The translations under genes and the position numbers were made by a program. Shown here one piece after another: positions 1 through 5,469 of a stretch of 5,469 nucleotides of DNA. The stretch is from Bacteroidota bacterium. Lineage in GTDB: Bacteria > Bacteroidota > Bacteroidia > UBA8524. The notes under the pieces are model-generated. The model was given only the letters and a program-made list of their open reading frames with translations. It did no database searches and was not told the DNA's origin. Location of the stretch: the NCBI GenBank assembly GCA_003531115.1, contig DQHT01000097.1, positions 7,519 through 12,987 on the forward strand, given 5' to 3'. Position 1 is the stretch's first letter. Every line of letters starts with the position of its first letter.

Positions 1-1686
1 TTTGTCCACCTTCACAAAATAACATTGGTCATAGGCATCGGTCCCGATAAAGGTGCCTCCCAGGATCTGGTTCCCGTCATTATTCAGCTTGATCACATAA
101 CCATCGCTCCTGCCACCTAAATAATTGCGGTGCAGGGCAGTTGGACTAAAACTCATCGTATTTGAGTTACTTCCGCCACAAACAAAGACATTCCCATCGG
201 CATCGATATCCAAACTGAATGAAGTTTCATAATTTGGGCCGCCAATATAGGCTCCCCAATTCAGCGTGCGCAGGTCGGGACTCAGCTTAAAAATACAACC
301 ATCCTGGGTGCCGCCGAAATTGGTATTAAAACTATTTATTGCAGGAAATCCACTTCCGTTTCCTGATTCAGTGCTGGAAGCGATATACACATTGTCGTTT
401 TTATCTACGATCACCTCCCCGCGAAACTCATCTCCAAAATTATAGTGGAGGGGAGAGGTGTTTTTTTCGAATTGGCTGAATGGTCTTCTGCCATTTAATC
501 CATCGCGCCCTGACCCGCCGAGGTAGCTCATACCCAGAATTTGGGTGCCATTTTCGTGGATTTTGATCACAAAAATATCGCTTTCGCCTTTGTTGCTAAG
601 CGAGAATCCCTGACCGTCATTGGGGAAATCGTTACTGAACGTACTGCCCATGATGATCAGGTTATTTTTTGAATCTACCACCATACTATGGGGTTGTTCG
701 TTGCGCGATCCGCCAATATATGTTGCCCAGACCTTTGTTTTTCCATCCGGACTCAGTTTCATGATCGCACAATCGCGTGGAATATCTCCCAATACATCGT
801 CCTCATCGCCTGTACCACCGTGAAAAAAAGTCTGTACCACACCGGGTGTAGTTGGGTAACCTTGTCCGCGCACATCCCCTCCGGCAAATCCATGACCTAA
901 AAAATCATAGGTGGCCGTAAAACCAAAATTGTCGGATGTGGAGCCGGTATAAGTAGAAAAAACGACCACCGGATCGATGATCAATGGCTGGGTAGCCTGG
1001 TAGTTGTTGCTGATCTCAAAACGCAGACGATCGCCATTCAGTTTGTAGGCGGCATCTATCGAAGGAATATTTTTGCCCATGAGTTGGTAAACAATCGGGG
1101 CTTCTTCAATGATCTCTCCAACCGCGGTTTGTATATGGAGGTTTTTATTTTTTAAAGCCAATGACTCCTGTCCCTGGTAAAACAGAACGATCTGTTCAGG
1201 ATCGGCCCCCGGATTCACTACAAAATCATACTTGACGGAAGTATTCCCCCGTCCATAAATTTCCATATTTATACCCGGGTACACCTCATACAAAACCACT
1301 TTTTCAAAAAGAGAAACCTTACTTGCCCATTTGGAAGGGTCGTTACCAATAAAATAATTGTGGTATTCCGTCCGTTTGTTATTGCCTAGTCCCTGAGCAG
1401 AAAGATTTCCTCCTTCAAGTTCGATACGTTGGTTATGAACAATAAGGGTATCGCCTTTTTTTGGCCCATGATGAAAATATTCCGGATTATTGGAATAAAG
1501 CCGGGTATAGGTCAGGGCATTGGCTTCTATAGAGAGGTATCCATCCGGAATATCGGCGCGAAAAAGAACCTCTTGCGGCCATTGTCCTTTGTTCTCAATA
1601 AAGAGGATTTGTGCGGAAAGCCCTTCTGTTAAAAGGGACAGACTGATCATAAAAATACCTGAAAGTAATTTTAAGTAGCGACGCAT
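1..1686 (-). CDS. Partial DUF7948 / SBBP beta-propeller repeat secreted protein (5' 562 codons)
   Basis: Reading the minus strand from ATG at 1686-1684 gives 562 codons with no stop, running off the left edge, so the C-terminus is missing. Residues 1-25 form a signal peptide (MRRYLKLL, a hydrophobic stretch, then a likely cut in LSA|Q). The mature protein opens with FIENKGQW (29-36), the hallmark start of the DUF7948 domain. Other family-like blocks are YHNYFIGNDPSKW (108-120), VYPGINMEIYG (135-145), GEIIEEAPIVYQ (190-201) and a closing IIDP near 236-239. After that come SBBP-like propeller repeats, each with a Y-[IL]-G-G motif and a following D-x-x-[GN]-N-hydrophobic strand: YIGG at 323 and 480, YLGG at 388, and a degenerate FIGT at 546. 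Such proteins in Bacteroidota are usually exported, often ending in a T9SS or gliding-motility C-terminal domain; that part lies outside the window. The molecular function of the family is unknown; adhesion or surface structure is only inference. It is divergent from fmt with a 70-bp gap. Confidence 0.88.
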   Translation of the reverse strand, partial: MRRYLKLLSGIFMISLSLLTEGLSAQILFIENKGQWPQEVLFRADIPDGYLSIEANALTYTRLYSNNPEYFHHGPKKGDTLIVHNQRIELEGGNLSAQGLGNNKRTEYHNYFIGNDPSKWASKVSLFEKVVLYEVYPGINMEIYGRGNTSVKYDFVVNPGADPEQIVLFYQGQESLALKNKNLHIQTAVGEIIEEAPIVYQLMGKNIPSIDAAYKLNGDRLRFEISNNYQATQPLIIDPVVVFSTYTGSTSDNFGFTATYDFLGHGFAGGDVRGQGYPTTPGVVQTFFHGGTGDEDDVLGDIPRDCAIMKLSPDGKTKVWATYIGGSRNEQPHSMVVDSKNNLIIMGSTFSNDFPNDGQGFSLSNKGESDIFVIKIHENGTQILGMSYLGGSGRDGLNGRRPFSQFEKNTSPLHYNFGDEFRGEVIVDKNDNVYIASSTESGNGSGFPAINSFNTNFGGTQDGCIFKLSPDLRTLNWGAYIGGPNYETSFSLDIDADGNVFVCGGSNSNTMSFSPTALHRNYLGGRSDGYVIKLNNDGNQILGGTFIGTDAYDQCYFVKVDK

Positions 1687-1731
1687 CTTGAATAAGAGTA
1701 GGAATGTACCTCAAAAGTTGCTCCACTCGCG

Positions 1732-1739
1732 TAAATTTG
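1732..1739 (+). promoter_or_regulatory. Candidate -7 promoter box for fmt
   Basis: TAAATTTG matches the Bacteroidota primary-sigma -7 consensus TAnnTTTG exactly and is followed by C, as is often seen. I find no good TTG -33 element at the expected 19-21 bp upstream, so the support is half of a promoter. Transcription from it would begin around 1743-1747, giving a leader of roughly 10-14 nt before the TTG at 1757. It lies downstream of the other in-frame TTG (1688), which argues against that earlier start. Confidence 0.45.
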
Positions 1740-1756
1740 CAGCAATTCGTAGAAAT

Positions 1757-2680
1757 TTGACAAAAAATCAACTCAGGATCATTTTTATCGGCACACCGGA
1801 TTTTGCCGTGGCATCTTTGGAGGCCATACTGCGGGCGGAATACCAGGTAGTTGCTGTAATAACCGCCCCCGACAAGCCGGCAGGGAGAGGGCTAAAACTT
1901 CAGGAATCGGCAGTTAAAACCTTTGCTCTGGCCCATTCCATTCCGATACTGCAGCCTGTCAATTTGAAAGCTCCGGAATTTATCGATGAGTTGAAATCTT
2001 ACCAGGCTGATATCCAGGTGGTTATTGCCTTCAGAATGTTGCCCGAAGTAGTGTGGAACATGCCCCCGCTGGGAACCTTTAACCTCCATGCCTCACTGCT
2101 TCCCGCATACCGGGGTGCTGCTCCAATCAACCGGGCGATCATGAACGGTGAAAAAGAAACCGGGGTTAGTACCTTCTTTTTGCAACATGAAATTGATACA
2201 GGTCCTATTGTATTCAGTGAAAGAACAGCCATAGAAGAACATGAAACAGCCGGAGAGCTTCACGACCGTTTGATGCTGCTCGGGGCTTCCCTGGTTATCA
2301 AAACGCTTGACGCCGTGATAAGCGGAACATGCCCGCAAAACCCCCAGGTAATTAGTGGTCCCTTGCCAACTGCGCCCAAACTGTTTAAAGAAGATTGCCG
2401 CTTAGACCCTGAATGGTCCATCCATAAAATTTATAACCATATACGTGGATTGAGTCCTTACCCGGGAGCCTTTACTTTTTTTAAAGAAAAGCAGCTGAAA
2501 ATATTTGCTGCTGAAAAGCATCCGTCATTAGCGGGTAAAAATGCAGGTGAATGGGTCATTGAAAACAATAAAGACCTGTACTGGCAGTGCAGTGATGGAA
2601 GTGTGCGCATTACCGACCTGCAACTGGAAGGGAAAAGACGCATGAAAACCGAAGAGCTGCTACGCGGAATGCACCTGTAA
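1757..2680 (+). CDS. fmt: Methionyl-tRNA formyltransferase
   Basis: This cytoplasmic enzyme transfers the formyl group of 10-formyltetrahydrofolate to the amino group of methionyl-initiator-tRNA, which primes bacterial translation initiation. With the start at TTG 1757 the protein has 307 residues, close to the usual 305-315. The N-terminal formyltransferase fold begins RIIFIGTPDFA (7-17). The tRNA-contacting loop is PDKPAGRGLKL (38-48), with R44 matching E. coli R42. The catalytic triad is N109 and H111 in NLHASLLPAYRGAAP and D147 in EIDTG, matching E. coli N106, H108 and D144. The C-terminal OB-like domain includes IYNHIRGLSPYPGA (225-238) and LQLEGKRRMKTEELLRG (288-304). The open frame extends up to TTG 1688, but those 23 extra residues are not family-like and a -7 promoter box lies inside them. 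No ATG is available near the conserved N-terminus. The next gene starts 33 bp downstream on the same strand. Confidence 0.96.
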   Translation: MTKNQLRIIFIGTPDFAVASLEAILRAEYQVVAVITAPDKPAGRGLKLQESAVKTFALAHSIPILQPVNLKAPEFIDELKSYQADIQVVIAFRMLPEVVWNMPPLGTFNLHASLLPAYRGAAPINRAIMNGEKETGVSTFFLQHEIDTGPIVFSERTAIEEHETAGELHDRLMLLGASLVIKTLDAVISGTCPQNPQVISGPLPTAPKLFKEDCRLDPEWSIHKIYNHIRGLSPYPGAFTFFKEKQLKIFAAEKHPSLAGKNAGEWVIENNKDLYWQCSDGSVRITDLQLEGKRRMKTEELLRGMHL

Positions 2681-2701
2681 AAACGTATCGAAGAAATGCG
2701 C

Positions 2702-2709
2702 TAATTTTG
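2702..2709 (+). promoter_or_regulatory. Candidate -7 promoter box for the PNGase F-like gene
   Basis: TAATTTTG fits the Bacteroidota -7 consensus TAnnTTTG at every fixed position and lies in the 33-bp gap after the fmt stop. It ends only 4 bases before the ATG at 2714, so transcription would start at or within a few bases of the start codon. The -33 position falls on the fmt stop region and carries no clear TTG; the nearest, CTG at 2675-2677, is 24 bp away. Readthrough from fmt remains possible. Confidence 0.45.
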
Positions 2710-2713
2710 TTGG

Positions 2714-4594
2714 ATGAAGCGATTACTCAGCGCCCTCCTTTGCCTGTTCCCACTTGTTATGCTGGCTGGAAACGGCGACACCCTTCAGGTTCGGAGTCAC
2801 GACCGGGTTCATATGAACTGGTATGGGAATTTTGACAAAAAGATATTTTTTCCAACTGCCGGAAAGAGTTTTCAAAGGGTAAAAATGCATTATACCCTGG
2901 GTTGTCCGGATCAGGGCTGTTCGGATTGGGATTATACCGTACAGGCCATTTTGCGGCATTATTCAGAAGAATTGGATACAACCTTCGATCTTGAGTTGGG
3001 CCGTTTGATCACGCCTTATGCTGCCGACAAAACAAAAACCTGGACCTTCACCTATACCTACGATATCACCGAGTTTGCTTTGTTATTGAAAGACTCGGTT
3101 ACGATCCGCAGCCATTTTTCAGGTTATCAGGACGGTTTTACCTGCACCATCGACTTTGAGTTTATCGAAGGAGAGCCGGCGCTGAATTGCACGGACATCA
3201 TTCCACTTTGGTCGGGAGGTTTTCCATATGGAAATCAAAAAGGCATAGAAGAATATCTGGCTGCCAAAAAAGTTGACCTGAACAAACAGAGCAATACCCG
3301 AGTGAAAATGCGGGTAACACAAACCGGACATGGTTTCGGAGGCAACGAAAACTGCGCCGAGTTCTGTGCCAAGGAACATTACGTGAAGGTAAATGGGGTT
3401 CAGCGGTATAAAACCCTGGTATGGAAAGACAATTGTGGGAGTAATGCGATTTATCCCCAACCCGGCACCTGGCTGTATGACCGGGCCAACTGGTGTCCGG
3501 GAGAAGCAGTGAATCCATACGATTATTGGCTGGAGAGTTTTATGGTAGATGGAGAAAACACCATTGACCTGGATATGCAGCCATTTACCAATATCAACAA
3601 CAGCAGCAATTCCTATATTATTAATGCGTATCTCTTTGTTTATGAGGAAAATACAAGCGCTACTGCAGATGTAGCCCTCGAAGAAATTATCGCTCCGAAC
3701 CGGAAAAATAATTTTGTACGTTTTAATCCGACCTGTGGTTTGCCAAAGGTTCGGGTAAAAAACACCTCCATGAAAAAAACGGAAAGTATCACCTTTAAAT
3801 ATGGAGTTAAAGGCGGCAATCTGAACACATGGACCTGGACCGGAGAAATTATGCCTTATGAAAGCAAAGAGATCGAACTGGCCTTTTTCGACTGGTCGGG
3901 TGCCAGTGTGGGTGAGTTTGTGGTGAGTATGGAAGCTGTAAATGGCAGTCCTGATGCCAATGCCTTCAACAATAGCCTGGAATCGGGCTTCGAACTAACA
4001 CCCCAATATCCGGGTGACATTCAGATCTGGTTTAAGGCCAATACCAAAGGCAATGAAACCACCCTTTCTGTTCATGAACTTGATGGAAGAGTGATCTGGT
4101 CGCGCTCCAATTTCAGTAGTAACCAGAGCACGAAGGATACAGTTCGGTTGGTAGATGGATGTTATTATTTTAAGATCACGGATTCCGAACGAAACGGTAT
4201 TTCATTCTGGGCTATTCCGGACGGTACCGGCACTTTGTCATTGCGTCAAATGAGCGGACAGATCATCCGGGTCATTCCCGGCGATTTCGGGACGGAGTTC
4301 GTGCAATATTTTACCGTTGGACATCCACTTGGTACCGAAGAAGCCCGGGCTATTCCGGAACTATTGCTTTATCCGAATCCTACACAGGGAACAGTCACGC
4401 TCGAAATTACCGCGCAAGGTTCAGGTTCTATCCGATTGATGGACATGCAGGGCAGGATCATCGAAACACGGGCCATTTTGGAAACCGGACTCGTGCAAAG
4501 CGAGTGGGATCTAAGCGGTTTTATTCCCGGAATTTATTTGATGGAATACCAGGGACCGGATAGAAGGGTAGTACAGAAGGTGGTTGTAGAGTAG
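2714..4594 (+). CDS. Secreted peptide-N-glycosidase F-related protein with T9SS C-terminal sorting domain
   Basis: The 626-residue protein starts with a signal peptide (MKRLLSALLCLFPLVMLA, about 1-18). Residues about 25-315 match the two jelly-roll domains of PNGase F, which removes N-glycans from glycoproteins by cleaving the Asn-GlcNAc amide bond. By motif comparison with the Elizabethkingia enzyme: CPDQGCSDWD (64-73) holds disulfide pair C64/C69 and D73, the equivalent of catalytic D60. NCAEFC (213-218) holds C214/C218 and E216, the equivalent of E206, although the neighbouring Trp207 is Phe. DRANWCPG (256-263) with C241/C261 matches the third disulfide and substrate-site region. The equivalent of E118 falls in RSHFSGY (132-138) and is not acidic. 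C144 and C159 are additional cysteines. Residues about 320-425 look like a CARDB/Ig-type beta domain, and about 430-536 a second beta-rich module. LLLYPNPTQG (550-559) to the C-terminus is a type A T9SS sorting domain, implying outer-membrane passage and cell-surface or secreted location. Activity on glycoproteins is inferred, not shown. Confidence 0.88.
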   Translation: MKRLLSALLCLFPLVMLAGNGDTLQVRSHDRVHMNWYGNFDKKIFFPTAGKSFQRVKMHYTLGCPDQGCSDWDYTVQAILRHYSEELDTTFDLELGRLITPYAADKTKTWTFTYTYDITEFALLLKDSVTIRSHFSGYQDGFTCTIDFEFIEGEPALNCTDIIPLWSGGFPYGNQKGIEEYLAAKKVDLNKQSNTRVKMRVTQTGHGFGGNENCAEFCAKEHYVKVNGVQRYKTLVWKDNCGSNAIYPQPGTWLYDRANWCPGEAVNPYDYWLESFMVDGENTIDLDMQPFTNINNSSNSYIINAYLFVYEENTSATADVALEEIIAPNRKNNFVRFNPTCGLPKVRVKNTSMKKTESITFKYGVKGGNLNTWTWTGEIMPYESKEIELAFFDWSGASVGEFVVSMEAVNGSPDANAFNNSLESGFELTPQYPGDIQIWFKANTKGNETTLSVHELDGRVIWSRSNFSSNQSTKDTVRLVDGCYYFKITDSERNGISFWAIPDGTGTLSLRQMSGQIIRVIPGDFGTEFVQYFTVGHPLGTEEARAIPELLLYPNPTQGTVTLEITAQGSGSIRLMDMQGRIIETRAILETGLVQSEWDLSGFIPGIYLMEYQGPDRRVVQKVVVE

Positions 4595-4622
4595 GGAAGT
4601 AAGGAAGACGTAGGTAGGGAAG
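4591..4622 (+). repeat. Short direct repeat in a purine-rich tract over the stop codon
   Basis: GTAGGGAAG occurs at 4591-4599, where it contains the TAG stop of the PNGase F-like gene, and again at 4614-4622. The intervening tract is almost entirely purine on the plus strand. A local slippage or duplication origin is possible; no function is apparent. Confidence 0.4.
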
Positions 4623-4638
4623 AGGTTGTTCCGCGGCG

Positions 4639-4665
4639 AAGAGACGCCGATTTATTGCGTCTCTT
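4639..4665. terminator. Palindromic hairpin between convergent genes (candidate bidirectional terminator or dispersed repeat)
   Basis: AAGAGACGC (4639-4647) pairs perfectly with GCGTCTCTT (4657-4665), making a 9-bp stem around a 9-base loop, extendable by one G-T pair. It lies between the stop of the plus-strand PNGase F-like gene (4594) and the stop of the minus-strand membrane gene (4716-4714), where a shared terminator would be expected. The plus-strand continuation TTTGTTCGTTT is only moderately T-rich and the minus-strand continuation is not T-rich, so intrinsic termination is plausible but not textbook. The AGAGACGC...GCGTCTCT form also resembles dispersed palindromic repeats that I recall from Bacteroidota and cyanobacterial genomes. 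Confidence 0.55.
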
Positions 4666-4713
4666 TGTTCGTTTAGCTAATGTCAGGTTCGCGCTATTTG
4701 AGTAAAATTAGGA

Positions 4714-5292
4714 TCAGATGCTTTGCGGAAATTTTTCAGATAGCCATACGAGGAGAAAAAGGGAAAAAATAAACAAGGAGGTAAGTGTATAGGGTTTTCT
4801 TGTGTTGAAAGATTCGAGCGTGATTGCCCGATAAAGAATAATACCTAAAAGGAATAAAAGTGGGAGGGATATATAAAAGTAAAAAAATGAAAACAGAAGT
4901 ATTCCATCTATTAACTCAACCCAATCGTTATCATACCACCTTGTCCATATTTTGGGTTGAAGCCCTCTGGATTCAATAAAATTTTTCCAATCAACCTGGT
5001 TAGAAAAGGTATCAATTTTATAGGTCTGTTCATTGACAACAAAATACAATTTAGGGTTTGTCAAATAACCGCCGAAATTGGGCTGTCCAATAATATAGCC
5101 GCTATAAAAATACCATTTGCCAATATTTTCTAACTCATCACCGTTTTTTAAACGAAGGGTTTTGTTGCTGAAATCATAGATTTCATTTCCTCCCGGGGTA
5201 GTTGCACTCCAATCTGTCAACCCCACTATTGAATAGGAATATGACGCTACCAGAAGAAAAAGGAATGTCAGATTAAATTTCAAGTTATTCAT
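4714..5292 (-). CDS. Hypothetical small membrane protein with an extracytoplasmic domain
   Basis: I do not recognise this 192-residue protein. ATG at 5292-5290 opens a frame ending in TGA at 4716-4714. Residues 5-24 (FNLTFLFLLVASYSYSIVGL) are a signal peptide or first membrane segment. Residues about 25-128 are polar and aromatic-rich (many Trp and Tyr, for example WTRWYDNDW at 116-124), with no cysteines and no motif I can assign. Two further membrane segments follow at about 129-154 and 169-185, joined by a loop carrying R155, R165 and K166. By the positive-inside rule this puts the loop in the cytoplasm and the 25-128 domain outside the inner membrane. It is AT-rich: 240 bases counted at 4861-5100 are 34% GC, against 48% in 120 bases of the PNGase F-like gene (3061-3120 and 3301-3360). 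It converges on that gene and lies about 100 bp downstream of a possible same-strand partial gene. Domesticated foreign DNA or a lineage-specific gene are both possible. Confidence 0.7.
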   Translation of the reverse strand: MNNLKFNLTFLFLLVASYSYSIVGLTDWSATTPGGNEIYDFSNKTLRLKNGDELENIGKWYFYSGYIIGQPNFGGYLTNPKLYFVVNEQTYKIDTFSNQVDWKNFIESRGLQPKIWTRWYDNDWVELIDGILLFSFFYFYISLPLLFLLGIILYRAITLESFNTRKPYTLTSLFIFSLFLLVWLSEKFPQSI

Positions 5293-5346
5293 TGAATGAA
5301 CCTAATCCGAATAGCTTTTATGCTTCCAATTGATTTGTCGAAGGTC

Positions 5347-5427
5347 TTCACCACTAAAAAAGCATTTCAACTCTTACAGGTTTAAAGGATGTTAGTTCAA
5401 TGTTAGTTTCCCTTTTTTAATGGTGAA
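5347..5427. repeat. 16-bp inverted repeat pair separated by 49 bases
   Basis: TTCACCACTAAAAAAG (5347-5362) and CTTTTTTAATGGTGAA (5412-5427) are reverse complements at 15 of 16 positions. The arms enclose 49 bases containing the proposed stop codon of the right-edge gene and an 11-bp tandem repeat. As minus-strand RNA this could fold into a long-looped stem spanning the end of that reading frame. I see no target-site duplication at the outer edges and no room for a coding element inside. Confidence 0.6.
5389..5410 (+). repeat. 11-bp tandem repeat inside the inverted repeat
   Basis: ATGTTAGTT occurs at 5389-5397 and 5400-5408, a perfect 9-base match with an 11-base period, close to one helical turn. 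It sits about 100 bp upstream of the membrane-protein start (minus strand) and overlaps the proposed stop of the right-edge gene. A protein-binding site or simple local duplication are both possible. Confidence 0.45.
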
Positions 5428-5469
5428 ACTATAAAGCAAGATTGTGTCTACCTCTTTTCCGTTCAATTT
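5392..5469 (-). CDS. Possible 3' end of an upstream gene (last 25 codons)
   Basis: Reading the minus strand in from the right edge, one frame gives 25 sense codons ending in TAA at 5394-5392. The peptide starts KLNGKEVDTILLYSF and ends FTIKKGKLTLN, an ordinary protein-like composition with alternating hydrophobic and charged residues that suggests C-terminal beta strands. The other two minus-strand frames stop sooner (TGA at once, TAG after 12 codons), and the plus-strand frames give only very short ATG frames here. The fragment is too short to assign a family or to be certain that it is coding. If real, it lies 99 bp upstream of the membrane-protein gene on the same strand and could share its transcript. 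Confidence 0.4.
   Translation of the reverse strand, partial: KLNGKEVDTILLYSFTIKKGKLTLN

Noticed and set aside
620..900. Two short plus-strand open frames (67 and 70 codons)
   Set aside because: They lie opposite the DUF7948/SBBP gene, whose minus-strand frame has clear domain signatures. Their peptides show no recognisable motif.
1687..1740. Minus-strand promoter for the DUF7948/SBBP gene
   Set aside because: A TTTTG (complement of 1712-1716) could act as a -33 element, but the sequence at the -7 distance (TATTCAAG) fits TAnnTTTG poorly. The gene must be transcribed from here or nearby, but I cannot point to a box.
1688..1756. Upstream TTG start giving a 330-residue Fmt
   Set aside because: The 23 extra residues are basic and not family-like, and a consensus -7 promoter box lies inside them; TTG at 1757 gives the usual length.
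3119..3518. Minus-strand open frames of 106 and 113 codons
   Set aside because: They are antisense to the best-conserved part of the PNGase F-like gene (CAEFC and DRANWCPG region), so they are shadows.
5347..5427. Insertion-sequence or MITE call for the inverted repeat
   Set aside because: There is no target-site duplication, the right arm falls inside a plausible reading frame and only one copy is visible, so it is recorded only as an inverted repeat.
1..5469. CRISPR arrays, tRNA or rRNA genes, transposases, phage or defence genes
   Set aside because: No regularly spaced repeats, tRNA-like folds or diagnostic protein motifs were seen; the window reads as ordinary chromosomal genes plus small repeats.

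Overview
The window looks like chromosomal DNA of a member of the Bacteroidota, probably an environmental lineage near Saprospiria or Chitinophagia (the class is a guess). The evidence is: a secreted protein with a type IX secretion system (T9SS) C-terminal sorting domain, a long protein pairing the DUF7948 type of N-terminal domain with SBBP-like beta-propeller repeats, Bacteroidota-type -7 promoter boxes (TAnnTTTG), and no obvious Shine-Dalgarno sequences.

Layout from left to right. (1) Positions 1-1686, minus strand: the first 562 codons of a large exported DUF7948/SBBP-repeat protein, open through the left edge with no stop. It covers almost a third of the window. (2) Positions 1687-1756: a short divergent intergenic region. 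(3) Positions 1757-2680, plus strand: fmt, methionyl-tRNA formyltransferase, most likely starting at a TTG codon. (4) Positions 2714-4594, plus strand: a 626-residue secreted peptide-N-glycosidase F (PNGase F)-related protein with extra C-terminal beta-rich domains and a T9SS sorting tail. (5) Positions 4595-4713: a convergent intergenic region holding a strong palindrome (4639-4665). (6) Positions 4714-5292, minus strand: an AT-rich, unrecognised small membrane protein. (7) Positions 5293-5391: a spacer, followed by what is probably the last 25 codons of another minus-strand gene (stop at 5392-5394), cut by the right edge. A 16-bp inverted repeat spans this stop codon.

The genes do not form one pathway. 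fmt is a housekeeping translation-initiation gene that sits between two genes for exported proteins. The PNGase F-like gene follows fmt by only 33 bp but has its own perfect -7 promoter box almost touching its ATG, so it may be expressed independently from a nearly leaderless message. The item most worth follow-up is the PNGase F homologue: it keeps the Asp and one Glu of the PNGase F active site and all six disulfide cysteines, but appears to lack the second catalytic-site Glu (E118 in the Elizabethkingia enzyme). I see no CRISPR array, tRNA, rRNA, insertion sequence or convincing novel multi-gene system.
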